Shown here one piece after another: positions 50,604 to 60,287 of a stretch of 64,000 bases of DNA (its first letter is position 1; each line of letters starts with the position of its first letter). Source of the stretch: Methanobacterium sp. ERen5. GTDB lineage: Archaea > Methanobacteriota > Methanobacteria > Methanobacteriales > Methanobacteriaceae. Location: contig CP099988.1 of assembly GCA_024167805.1 (NCBI GenBank), forward strand, positions 2,116,001 to 2,180,000, given 5' to 3'. A model generated the notes under the pieces. It searched no databases. It was not told the DNA's origin and saw only the letters and a list, made by a program, of their open reading frames with translations. The position numbers and the translations under genes are program-made.

Positions 50604-51328
50604 TTATTCTTTTAGTAAGCTGTTAATGGTTTGGTGTTTTGTATTTTTGTACAGGCCACCATGGTAGGTGATTATATTTTCCACATCAAACTTCTCTAAT
50701 TTTTCAAGAGATTTCAATGCTTGAGTGTAGTCTTCGTCCATTAGAATATCTTTCCTTGGACCTGTCAACATTCCATCAGTTATGTTCATGGCATCACCAA
50801 CGATCATAGTTTTACTTGGATGATGGTACAAACAGATATGTCCTGGTGTGTGTCCTGGTGTGTTTATGACTGTTATACCTCCAGTGCAGTATAATTCCTG
50901 ATCATCACTTAACGTTGTGTTCACAATCGCAGTTCTGAAATTTTTATACGTTTGTTTCACCATTTTTCTCCTATCTTCAGGCAAGATATTTAAAAAATTC
51001 GCATTTAACCTTACAAGAGGTTTTTCTCCCTGAATGTATGGTTTATCATCTTCATGGACCATAACCTCAATTGGATGATTGGATGCATCAACCATGTCTG
51101 GGAGACCACCGAAGTGATCTAGATCTTGATGAGTAATAATAACCTTGTTAACTTTGTTGAAATCAACACCTTCCTTACTAAATGCATCTTTTATACATCT
51201 AACTGTTCATCATACCCAACATCCACAAGCACCATGTTTTTTGAGTCCCAAATGACAGTGGGATATATAAACATGCCCGGAACAGTACCTGTAACTTCAA
51301 GCATAACAATTCCTTCATCGATCTTCAA
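50604..51328 (-). CDS. Metallo-beta-lactamase-fold hydrolase (one frameshift)
   Basis: About 241 aa when repaired. It starts at TTG 51328 (GGGGG upstream) with LKIDEGIVMLEVTGTVPG, then NMVLVDVGYDEQ. The frame breaks near 51194-51199, after which the metal site reads THQDLDHFGGLPD, in which Asp stands at the second His position of HxHxDH, a known subfamily form. TPGHTPGHICLYHH and VGDAMN follow. One missing base around 51197 explains the break. Substrate unknown; distinct from the paralogue at 11747. Confidence 0.82.
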
Positions 51329-51725
51329 AAACAATTCCCCCTAAAATTAAATGATCCTTAAAACCTATTTATTCGAGGTATACAATTATGTTAACAGATT
51401 AAAGTTACTTTTTATAGTCAGCTATTATAAACGATATTCTAAGTATGATTTTGAGATCTGTTAATCTGGAACACACTCATCGTTTATTAACTCGTATATT
51501 ATCCAATTTCATTGCAAGAATACCACCAATACCAACCATATGAAAACAGTTCCCACTATAACGTGCCTAGCAGTCCTTTAGAAATATATTCCCAATTGAT
51601 ACATTATCTATTCTACAGTTTGGTTGACTTTGATAATTCTGGTGTGGACTAAATATTTAGAACATAACTTACTATAGAACAATATTAATCAAAATATTAA
51701 AATAAATTCAGTGGGGATAAAATTT
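51329..51725. other. AT-rich intergenic region
   Basis: 397 bases between divergent genes. No gene, repeat or clear hairpin seen. A promoter for the small membrane protein should lie at its end. Confidence 0.4.
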
Positions 51726-51977
51726 ATGGCATTTGATGTTACAACTACTTTAAACTTGTGTTTCGATTTAATAATTGTGGTTTTAGGATTACTGGCATTT
51801 AAACGCAAACAATATGTACTTGCTCTTTATGTAGCACTTGGATTTGCGATGTTTGCATTTTCTTATGTGGAAGTGATGATGGGACTTTCAAACCAAAATA
51901 TTTCGGTCGTATTCCTCAGGATATTGGGATATCTGGTTATAATCTATGCCCTTCTTAAGGAAGTAATCCTTAAGTAA
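51726..51977 (+). CDS. Small three-helix membrane protein
   Basis: 83 aa from ATG 51726, with GTGGGGAT upstream. Three hydrophobic segments (about 5-23, 29-49, 58-78) and a KRK cluster after the first. It is similar in size and topology to other short archaeal membrane proteins, but no family is recognised. Confidence 0.6.
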   Translation: MAFDVTTTLNLCFDLIIVVLGLLAFKRKQYVLALYVALGFAMFAFSYVEVMMGLSNQNISVVFLRILGYLVIIYALLKEVILK

Positions 51978-52052
51978 GTTTTTTTCATGTTCCATGTACT
52001 CAATATGGTTTAAGTAAATGGAATTAATAATTGAAAAAAACTTCATAATCAA

Positions 52053-52430
52053 TTAAGATATGATTTTTGCATTTAAAACTTGTATTTGGCCAGCTACAAC
52101 AGCAGAATCATTTTCTAATGATACATTATATTCTACATTAGAATAACTGTTCATGTGTGGGATTTCCATAGTTTCAGTATCAACAACCTGGCCATGTTCA
52201 CCAATTCCCGCAATGTTAACTGTCACATTGGAAAATTCATGTGCGGAATTAGCTCTTAATATGCCTGTGATAAAAACTGAACTTTCATTAAGGGCCGGGG
52301 TAATTTTGGGAGTGTTGTATTCCACAATTTGATAAATTAATGTTTCACCAGGATTTTCATAATAACCAATTATTGCCAACGAACACACACAGGATATGTA
52401 TATTATGAGAAATATTACAGGGACATTCAT
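52053..52430 (-). CDS. Membrane-anchored extracytoplasmic protein with a beta-sandwich domain
   Basis: 125 aa from ATG 52430 (TGGTGAAAC upstream). The N-terminal anchor (about 3-22) contains C-x-C. Residues about 50-125 read FITGILRANSAHEFSNVTVN, then HMNSYSNVEYNVSLENDSAV, the pattern of FxLYD/Ig-like domains. Probably faces outside. Function unknown. Confidence 0.6.
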   Translation of the reverse strand: MNVPVIFLIIYISCVCSLAIIGYYENPGETLIYQIVEYNTPKITPALNESSVFITGILRANSAHEFSNVTVNIAGIGEHGQVVDTETMEIPHMNSYSNVEYNVSLENDSAVVAGQIQVLNAKIIS

Positions 52431-52442
52431 CAGTTTCACCAC

Positions 52443-53040
52443 AACATTAATTGAAAAGTACCCCTAATCAATATAATATATATTGCTTGTATTATATATT
52501 TACATCGGTCATTTATTCTCCATATTTCGCTTTAATAATATTATAATGTGTTATTATCAACTAATTTCTTCTCAAGGCCAGGTTTTTCCATAAATTAAAG
52601 ATTTATCGGTCAAATCAATTGTTAAAATTATTCTCAAAATTTCACATCATTCAAAAATATCGATAAGGTTATGTATAGAATAAACATAAGTCAAATTAGG
52701 GGTAAATAGAAAATCTATCTGGAAAAATAGGTTTACTATATCTTTAAACAGGCCATGGATTAAATTTATATGACTGAAATTTTATTATCATATGTTTAAA
52801 TTCCAAATTAGATTATAAATGGGATAGTTTTGATAATTTAAATGTTTATATACGGATAATTTAATAATGGTAATGATTTTAATTTGTGTTGCATAATCCA
52901 TCCATAAAAACTGATTGGTTTGAAAATATGTTTTTATGGATGAATTTTTATGAGCTATCTAAAGAATATAATTTATTGAAATCTGCTATTTTCATTTAGA
53001 ATAAGTTTTAGATTTTAGTTAAAAGGGAATTTGATGACAT
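52443..53040. other. AT-rich intergenic region with a strong hairpin
   Basis: 598 bases between divergent genes with no coding sequence I can support. It holds the 13-bp hairpin at 52899-52942. The remainder is very AT-rich. Confidence 0.45.
52899..52942 (+). promoter_or_regulatory. Long perfect hairpin upstream of the DUF3788 gene
   Basis: A 13-bp perfect stem (CATCCATAAAAAC with GTTTTTATGGATG) and an 18-base loop lie about 100 bases before the ATG at 53041. It could be a leader structure or the end of an untranslated RNA. Confidence 0.4.
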
Positions 53041-53454
53041 ATGAGTTGGGGAGTATTCACTGATAAAGAAATTAAACCGTCTGATAAACATGTTTACCAA
53101 TCTCTTGGAGGGGTTAAACCTTTATGGGACACAATAGTTAGTTTTGTAGAGGCGAAGTATGGAGTCGATGGTGAGTTCATATTTTATGGCAAAAATTTTG
53201 GATGGGCCTTGAGGTACAGAAAATCAGGAAGAGTTCTAATAGCATTGTATCCTGGGAATGAAGAGTACACCGTTCAAATAATCTTAAACAAAACTCAAAT
53301 TGAGGAAGTTCTGGAATCAAATATTACCCTAGAAACCAGGGAACTGATAAAAAGAACAACCATGATACGTGAGGGAACATGGCTCTATTTAAAGGTTGAT
53401 GAAGAAAGGGATCTTGATGAAATAAAAACATTGATAATTGCAAGATCCCACTAG
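53041..53454 (+). CDS. DUF3788-family protein
   Basis: 137 aa, soluble. FTDKEIKPSDKHVYQSLGG, then GWALRYRKSGRVLIALYPGN and QIILNKTQIEEVL, fit the DUF3788 pattern (a YdhG-like fold). Tryptophans in SWGVF, PLW, GWAL and TWLYLKV are family positions. Function unknown. Single gene behind a long hairpin-containing leader. Confidence 0.68.
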   Translation: MSWGVFTDKEIKPSDKHVYQSLGGVKPLWDTIVSFVEAKYGVDGEFIFYGKNFGWALRYRKSGRVLIALYPGNEEYTVQIILNKTQIEEVLESNITLETRELIKRTTMIREGTWLYLKVDEERDLDEIKTLIIARSH

Positions 53455-53545
53455 GAAATCAGTTCTAAAAATGATTTTTGATAAAAAAAGTTGTTTAATG
53501 GAACGTATTCAAGTCCCATGTAAAAAAAAATTTATTCTGCTTTTT

Positions 53546-54244
53546 TTAAATGTCTTCGGGGTCTCTTTCTTCTAGTGCGTTTACAAGTTCGCTTAAGTTT
53601 TCTCCATTCATACCAACAATAATTTCATCGGCCTGGACCTTTGCAAACTTCCTTGAACCGTAACATCCCAGTGTGAAATTGGGTTTTCCTGTGTTGTAAG
53701 GGCCTGCAGTTGTATCGGAACATATGGATTGGATTCCTCCGAAGTTTGCTTCTAAACGACCTCCCATGTTGTAGAGCATTCCCTGGGATATTTTCATGGC
53801 CTGCAATGGTTTTGCAATCATGATTACCACATCTGGATCGAAGGGTGCACTTTCAAGGGGTGCATATGCAATTGCATCCATGGTTGGTTCTATCTTTGGA
53901 ATGGCATCAACAGTTCTTTTTGCAGCACCTTTACTCGAAAATTTACCCATGGAATGGTGCATGGCACCCGTTTTAATGGGTTCTGGCATTTCCATGAGTC
54001 CAAGAGCACCTACACCTCCTTTACATCCTTGAAGTTCGGATGCAGTAGCGTAGAATATATCTCCTTTAGTTGCCTTTTGAACCATTTCGCAGTGCCTGTG
54101 TTCACCTCCATCTACCCTTGTTATTCCCTCAGGAATCTCGGATTTATCTATAAATAACTTCACTGCAACTGGAGATTTTTCCAAATCTATCAGTTCCTTA
54201 ATTTTAGAAGATAATGTTTCATTTTGTGTTTTATTGTAACTCAT
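53546..54244 (-). CDS. DUF169-family protein
   Basis: 232 aa. LEKSPVAVKLF starts the family domain; HCEMVQKA and CKGGVGALGL contain conserved cysteines, and later CSDTTAGPYNTGKPNFTLGC and GSRKFAKV follow. DUF169 proteins are common in methanogens and other anaerobes and may bind a cofactor or metal through the cysteines. GAGGTGGATTT precedes the ATG. It lies downstream of the DUF2149/ExbB/DUF2162 trio on the same strand, about 95 bases after the DUF2149 gene. Confidence 0.82.
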   Translation of the reverse strand: MSYNKTQNETLSSKIKELIDLEKSPVAVKLFIDKSEIPEGITRVDGGEHRHCEMVQKATKGDIFYATASELQGCKGGVGALGLMEMPEPIKTGAMHHSMGKFSSKGAAKRTVDAIPKIEPTMDAIAYAPLESAPFDPDVVIMIAKPLQAMKISQGMLYNMGGRLEANFGGIQSICSDTTAGPYNTGKPNFTLGCYGSRKFAKVQADEIIVGMNGENLSELVNALEERDPEDI

Positions 54245-54337
54245 TGTAAATCCACCTCAACCTTATTATTTTCAATGCAAAAAACTTTCTTAGCTCTGTA
54301 GATTCCCATAAAAAACGATGTGGATATTGATGGTCTA

Positions 54338-54668
54338 TCAACCACCAACCATTATCATTTTACCTGTTTGGGGATCCTTGTAGACAGTTCCAACCTGTTG
54401 GAAGCCTGATCCTGTTCCTGAAACTGTTTGGGGGTTGCATTAACAACTTTACCTTCTTGTAGTTCCACTGTTTGCTGCACACTTTGCATAATGGCTTTTT
54501 TTCTTCTGGCGATGCACTGCTGAAAACAATACTCTGCATTCCAAATGACATCACAGTAAATATTAAAAAGCCAACAGCCAGTACGAGCATGCAGTCAACC
54601 ATGTTAACTGCGTAGGCCATGGGGTCTATGTCTTCAGTTTCAGTTAGCTTTTTTCGTTTCCTTAGCAT
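54338..54668 (-). CDS. DUF2149 protein, ExbD-like membrane subunit (two frameshifts)
   Basis: 110 aa when repaired. One membrane helix (about 20-43), with an Asp near its start (VNMVDCMLVLAVGFLIF) in the position of the proton-carrying Asp of ExbD/TolR. The tail should read EEKKAIMQSVQQTVELQEGK and end TVSGTGSGFQQVGTVYKDP then TGKMIMVGG. The frame breaks at T7 (54496-54502) and at G5 (54430-54434), each short by one base. It overlaps the ExbB-like gene by 29 bases. Confidence 0.78.
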
Positions 54669-55305
54669 TTTCTAATACCTCCAGTATTGATTCTGCTAAA
54701 GCCTCTAAAGTTGAAATCTGATCTTCGTACCATCTTTTTCTAACCTTTGAAATTGTGTATGCTATGGCTGCAGATGTTAAACCAAGTATTGCAGCGTCAA
54801 ATGCAATTATTAAGTTTTGGGACAGTGTATTTATATCCCCGGCACCTAACGCAGCTAGACCTGGACCCATAGGTATCAAGGTTGCTATTAATCCCAGTGC
54901 AGGACCAATTTTTGCTATGATATCGGTTTTTTCAGTTCTCTTAATGGCCTTTAGTTCTTCTTCTTCGATCATCTTTCTGGCCATGACTTCCCTGGATTTA
55001 TCTCCAATACCAGTGCTTCCAGCAAGTTTGATCAATATTTCCTTTTGCTCCTTGGGAAGAACACTGGTATTTACCACGTTCTCAATATTTTCAGGGGTAC
55101 CTGGATCAGAGATATTGTTAATGAAATTTTCAACTTCTATAAATTCTGTTTTCTTTCGCATGGAGTACTCTGAAATTATTCCTCCAGCCTCTATAACAAC
55201 GTAAACCAGCACTGCCAACAGTATGACAAGCACGGGCATGAGTAAACTTTGAGCCACAACGTACAGTGTGCTGTTTATGAATTCACTACCTGGAATTGCC
55301 GTTAT
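54640..55305 (-). CDS. MotA/TolQ/ExbB-type proton channel subunit
   Basis: 221 aa from position 55305, or 205 aa from GTG 55257. The first helix is about 22-45. The C-terminal pair of helices contains KIGPALGLIATLIPMGPGLA and AFDAAILGLTSAAIAYTISK, the ExbB/TolQ signature. A strong GGAGGTGAT sits five bases before an ATA codon at 55303-55305, giving N-terminus TAIPGSEFINSTLYVV. Either ATA is used for initiation, or it is an ATG misread. It is stacked between DUF2162 and DUF2149 genes. Confidence 0.85.
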   Translation of the reverse strand: MTAIPGSEFINSTLYVVAQSLLMPVLVILLAVLVYVVIEAGGIISEYSMRKKTEFIEVENFINNISDPGTPENIENVVNTSVLPKEQKEILIKLAGSTGIGDKSREVMARKMIEEEELKAIKRTEKTDIIAKIGPALGLIATLIPMGPGLAALGAGDINTLSQNLIIAFDAAILGLTSAAIAYTISKVRKRWYEDQISTLEALAESILEVLENAKETKKAN

Positions 55306-55310
55306 TTAAA

Positions 55311-56012
55311 TCACCTCCAAATGGATTCTTTTTTCGTTTTTACAAACCCTATTACTGCCAGTGCAATCATGAATACCATCACGTATACGATGGGACCCAC
55401 GGAATGTAAGTCGTAGGGTTTCATTGGTGACATAAGAACCTGATTAATATTCGGCAATAGAATTACCGATGAAAGGAAATATATTCCTGCAAATAACATT
55501 AGATTTCCGAGTAAAATTGGGTATGGTTTGTTCACAACTCTCACAATAATATCTGATGAGAAGTAAACCACCAGTATTATTAGGGTCATTAGAACTGCTG
55601 CGTACCTTCCGATCATGGATGAAGATGCACCGATAATAGGTGATGCAATCACAATTGCAGCAATAACTGCCGTGAAACAACATGGACATGGTGCTATCAT
55701 TGCAGCACACGTTGCCTTTGCATGATTTTTTTGGTTCACTTTCCATTCCCTTATGGTGTGCACTCCTACGTAAATTATGATGATGGACATCACACTGAAC
55801 ATAACGAAGTTGTAGTCTATTATGGTTTTGTAGACGGCACTCGAACTATCGGTGATCACTGTGGAAAGTAGAAATATTCCCACACCATATCCCAGTGCAA
55901 TTAACACTGCTACCTTCTTAGAAAGTCCTGAAAAGCCCATGGCAAGACCAATTTTCACTCCAAAAAGCAAAATTGCAGATAATATTCCTAATTGCCATAA
56001 CAACTCTATCAT
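55311..56012 (-). CDS. DUF2162-family membrane transporter-like protein
   Basis: 233 aa, six or seven membrane segments. CAAMIAPCPCCFTAV is a cysteine-rich helix start that resembles CcdA/LysE-type transporters and is the DUF2162 hallmark. In methanogens this family is found beside ExbB-like and DUF2149 genes, as here (gap of five bases). I infer a membrane complex energised by proton flow, with an unknown cargo, perhaps a metal, cobalamin-related compound or thiol. Confidence 0.75.
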   Translation of the reverse strand: MIELLWQLGILSAILLFGVKIGLAMGFSGLSKKVAVLIALGYGVGIFLLSTVITDSSSAVYKTIIDYNFVMFSVMSIIIIYVGVHTIREWKVNQKNHAKATCAAMIAPCPCCFTAVIAAIVIASPIIGASSSMIGRYAAVLMTLIILVVYFSSDIIVRVVNKPYPILLGNLMLFAGIYFLSSVILLPNINQVLMSPMKPYDLHSVGPIVYVMVFMIALAVIGFVKTKKESIWR

Positions 56013-56242
56013 TTTGTATCAAATCCTAGCTTTTACTTGTCGAATTAAAATTTTTTTGTATACCTACTTAATATTCTATTAAATAGTTTCAAAAGAATTT
56101 ACTTGTCTCCAAATTAAATTTTTTTGTTATAAAGCGACTGTTATATCTATATCAAATTTTAATTTCTTCTTTTTGAAAAATAGCTCCAAATTTTAAAAAA
56201 AGAATTTAAAAAAAGGTAAATTGTTAGTCATTTGAAAAATGA

Positions 56243-57943
56243 CTATTTACCAGTTATGGTGTAGTTTTTAACAACTTTTCCGTTGATGTACACAGGTAAC
56301 TGATATGAACCTTTTTTGGTAACTTTTACCCACATTTTCAGGTTAACTGTTTTGTTTGCACCAACAGTTCCAGTCCATGTTCCGTTCTTGTAGGTGAAAG
56401 GAGTGTTCTGTGCTGTGCTGATGACTTTAAATGCACTTGAAAGTTTGTCCCGAACTGTGAATGTGTTTGAAGTGTCTAATCCCATGTTTTTAAGGGTCAC
56501 GGTGACAAGGAAACTTCTGTTCACGTTGACTTTTGTGGTGTTGACAGCTGTGGTGTAGGATGTTTTGATATCCTTGTTGATGTTTAAACTGTTGTTTTTA
56601 GCTACTAGGTAGTTTGCTCCGTTGTTGTCTGTGTAGTTCACGGATGGTGCGTAGACTGATGCTCCGGATTTTTTAGCTGTGACTGTGAAGACAATTATAG
56701 CGTCACTGTTTCCGTTTAGGTTGTCAACGTTCCAGGTTCCTGAGGTGGTGTTGAAACTTCCCCTTGAAACTGCTTGAATTTGGTAGTTTGTGGAGTTTCC
56801 AGCTGGTAGTAAGTTGTTTATGGTTATTTTGTTTGCGGTACCGTTTCCTAGGTTTGAAATTTTAACTGTGTAGGTTGTGGACTGGCCATTGGTTATGTTG
56901 TTGCTTGCAAATGATGAACTTAAACTGATGTTTGAGTACTGGGATGCGCTGTCACTGAACACACCACTGGTTGCTTTGCTTTGTAGTGAGCTGTCTGCTA
57001 TGAGTATGTAGTATGGGAATGTTGGTGGGAAGCTGGTTTGTTTGAGTGTGAAGTTGTTGTTGGTGATGTTGATGTTTTCAAATCCAGATGCTAGGAGAAT
57101 TCCTACAAAACTGTTTTTCATGGTGTTGTTGTAGATGTTGCAGTCTGCTGCTCCGTATGCTGTTATTGAACTGAGTGTGCAGTTGCTGATTGTGTTATTG
57201 TAAACGTTGTGACCTGCAGAGTGCATGAGGTAAATACCTTCATCTGCATTGGTGATGATGTTGCCTGTCACAGTTGCGTTGTATCCTGAACCGTGTCTAA
57301 CATCAATTCCATGGTTTGCAGCGTTTGAAACTGTGTTGTTTGCTATGTAAGCTTCTGCTGAACCAAATGCTAAAAGGCCTGTGTTTGTAAAGTTGTTAGC
57401 AGTATTATTAATCATCTTTATTTCAGGACAATATTGTGCGTAAACTCCCCATGCAGATGAACTAAGGGTGTTGTTCAATATGTTAAGTCCTAAAACCTTA
57501 GAGGCATAGATGAGAGAAGTGGATGTTGTTAAATTATTAGAATTAGTCGTGATATTAAATCCGCTTATGTTGCAGTTGTCTCCGGATGCGTTGACTGTTG
57601 CGTTACTGTTGTTTAAGAAATAGAATGCTGCTGTGTTTGATACTCCAAGGGCTTTAGCTGCTGCTGGAATGTTTGAGCTGTTGGTTATTGCTTTAATGAC
57701 TGTTCCAGTGTTTGCTCCTACTAAATTCAGTGTCTTGTTAATTACCAGTGCAATATCGTCATATTCACTGCCTAAAAATTGTAGTGTGTCTCCAGAATTA
57801 GCATTATCGATAATTGTCTGTATCTGAGTGTTGTTAAGTCCGCTTGCTACATCTACTGTTGCCGCGGATGCACTGGACACTCCAGAACCTAGAATCGATA
57901 TCAAAATTAAAGAAACTAATAAGATTTTTTTGATATCCTTCAT
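56243..57943 (-). CDS. Secreted adhesin-like protein: beta-helix plus two DUF11-type domains
   Basis: 566 aa. Signal peptide about 1-28 (SSASAA). Residues about 30-310 form a right-handed beta-helix of NosD/PbH1-type units rich in NNT and NIYNNT. Then come two DUF11/CARDB-like beta domains (about 330-450 and 455-566; SNLGNGTANKITINNLLPAG; LKNMGLDTSNTFTVRDKLS). No C-terminal anchor is visible, so it is probably held by other wall components. Its N-terminal domain is paralogous to the divergent gene at 58326. Confidence 0.85.
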   Translation of the reverse strand: MKDIKKILLVSLILISILGSGVSSASAATVDVASGLNNTQIQTIIDNANSGDTLQFLGSEYDDIALVINKTLNLVGANTGTVIKAITNSSNIPAAAKALGVSNTAAFYFLNNSNATVNASGDNCNISGFNITTNSNNLTTSTSLIYASKVLGLNILNNTLSSSAWGVYAQYCPEIKMINNTANNFTNTGLLAFGSAEAYIANNTVSNAANHGIDVRHGSGYNATVTGNIITNADEGIYLMHSAGHNVYNNTISNCTLSSITAYGAADCNIYNNTMKNSFVGILLASGFENINITNNNFTLKQTSFPPTFPYYILIADSSLQSKATSGVFSDSASQYSNISLSSSFASNNITNGQSTTYTVKISNLGNGTANKITINNLLPAGNSTNYQIQAVSRGSFNTTSGTWNVDNLNGNSDAIIVFTVTAKKSGASVYAPSVNYTDNNGANYLVAKNNSLNINKDIKTSYTTAVNTTKVNVNRSFLVTVTLKNMGLDTSNTFTVRDKLSSAFKVISTAQNTPFTYKNGTWTGTVGANKTVNLKMWVKVTKKGSYQLPVYINGKVVKNYTITGK

Positions 57944-58325
57944 GTATACCCTCCATTTTTTTCGAACCGATCCAAAATATCATACTCCGATTTTTTTGTA
58001 ATCAATTACAAAAATGTGATGGTCGAATGTTTTATATAAACATATCGAATACTGGTCAATTTTACATGGAAAATGAACTAATAAATGTTAATGATCATTT
58101 TAAAACAATATTGGAGGATTATTTTACAAAATACCAATTATTAAGATCATTGCTATGAAATAAGTTTAAATAATTCCAAATTATACTCATTTTTTAATCA
58201 AAAACTCCTTCCACACCTAAACCTAATGTATAAATAGACAGTTCGATATATTCTAGTAGTGAAGTAAATGGTTAAAATACAGAATAAATAGGAATTTACC
58301 GTTTATTCGTAATATTTGTGATAAA
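57944..58325. promoter_or_regulatory. Divergent promoter region of two surface-protein genes
   Basis: 382 bases. TTTATATAAA (58031-58040) and TATAAATA (58229-58236) are TATA-like. Each is near a copy of TTCGATAT, one in reverse sense at 58042-58049 and one at 58242-58249. The shared octamer may mark common control. No gene in between. Confidence 0.4.
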
Positions 58326-60178
58326 ATGAGACAAAGTACAAATACACGTCCCATAGTAGCGGCTGTATGCCTGCTGATACTAGTTGGCATGACACTAGCC
58401 CCTGTTGGAGCAGCAAATGTCACTGTAAATTCTGGGATGAAAAATTCAGACATACAGAATTTGATAAACAATGCTAAAGCAGGAGATACCATTAAATTTA
58501 ATGGAGGAGACTACCAAAATGTCTCACTTGTAATAAATAAGAAGTTGAATGTGGTAGGCACGAAGAATGTTGTTTTAAATGGAACAGATTCTGCTGATTC
58601 GAATGGAAAAACCACCTTCGTATTCTACTTCACCAATAAAAGTTCTGGAACAGTTCTTTCAGGATTTAACATTAACACAAACACAGACTACGCTGTAATA
58701 CTAAACAATGTCAACAAAGTCTACATAGCCAACAACAGCATAAACGGCGGAGCTAAAGGTTCCATCTACTTAAAGGACTCAAACCACATCAACCTGACCA
58801 AAAACACAATAAAAAACTCCGGTGGAAGTGGAGTGACCATAGACTCATCTAGGGCAGTAACTCTCTACAACAATTTGATCTTCAACAACCATGGAGATGG
58901 GGTAACAGTCGAAAATTCTCAAGTGACTAACCTAACCTTAAACAGGATATTATTTAATGGACTAAACGGAGTAACATTGAATCAAACAAACAACACAGTA
59001 ATGCACAACAACAGCATAAACAACAACAAAGGTGAGGGTATATTCCTCTTCAATACTGCAACAACAAGCATATGGGGAAATAACATCACTTATAACATAT
59101 TAAACGGTGTGTTATTTGAAGGTTGGACCACTCAAACCAATGTATTCCTTAATTATTTGATACATAATTTAAATGGAGTTTACATAGATTCTGTTAGTTA
59201 CGATGATCATGTGGTAAGCAACTATCTAGTGAAGAGCTATTATACTTCAAACACTAAGTACGATGCATTTTACACTGGAAATGGTGTCAAATTTGGGGAT
59301 AACTACGTAAAAACAGACAAAAAAATGGATGTACACTACAACACCATATTTGCAAATGAACACTTTCAAGTTGAGGGTGATGTCAACTACGACAACGAGA
59401 TAGGTCCAAACTTCTACGGTACCAACGATAAATGGGCTTGTGGGGTTTGTCCCATGATTAAAACTGATATCTTGTATGCTAAGGTTGTTAACGGTGTAAA
59501 TGGATTTGAATTGTTATTTTACCAACCAAGTAACGCAAATAAACAGGTGACTCAGGTCATTGATCAGGCTGTAACCTGGACTGTTTCAAAACTAAATCCA
59601 GATGGTACAACCACCCAGATCATGAACGCGTTGGGGCAGATCACTAACGGCACATCGTTTTTAAATTTCACAAGAGACAAGAACCAGACCTACATAGGTA
59701 CTGTAACAATCAACGGTGTAGAATTTACTTACCGATGGGATCCAGACAACAACACAGACCAACCCAACAACGGTACAGGTAACAACAATGGAACCTCCCT
59801 GGCCCAGGAAATTCAAATTCAACTGGAACAGGAAACAATACTAACGGTACTGGTGGAACCGGTAACAACGGTACTGGAGGACAATCCAACTCCAATGGAA
59901 CTGGTAATGGAAACAGTGGATCTGGAACTTCACAAAGTAACGGTACAACAACAGGATCTGGAGAGGATTTAACCCAAGTTGGTTATGAAGGTGTAAGTGC
60001 AAACAATGGTGGTCAGCAGTCAGCTGGAGATTCATCAGGTGGAAGTGAGAGTGGAGTTGAAGTGGCAATCAAAAACGCCATCAACAAAACAGTTACCAAC
60101 CCATTCAACAACCTTGGAATAATAGCACTCCTAGGATTAATTGGTATAGGCTACTTCAAACGGGACAAATTTAAATGA
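58326..60178 (+). CDS. Surface protein: beta-helix, low-complexity stalk and C-terminal membrane anchor (one frameshift)
   Basis: 617 aa when repaired. Signal peptide about 1-26 (GAANVTV after cleavage). Beta-helix repeats lie at about 35-320 (INNNKGEGIFLFNT type). A region with CGVCP and a partner domain extends to about 480. After that a G/N/S/T-rich stalk (NNTNGTGGTGNNGTGGQSN) leads to a C-terminal helix LGIIALLGLIGIGYFKRDK, a membrane anchor with basic end. C3 at 59797-59799 needs one more C; otherwise the stalk reads as implausible QEIQIQLEQETI. It should stand on the cell surface. Confidence 0.82.
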
Positions 60179-60287
60179 GAAATTGAATAAATCCTTTCTA
60201 CTTTTTTTTATTTTTTTTAAATGAAACCTAGAATAAATAATTTTTGTAAAAGAGAAAGTAAGATAATTTGAGTTCTATTTTGAAAAT

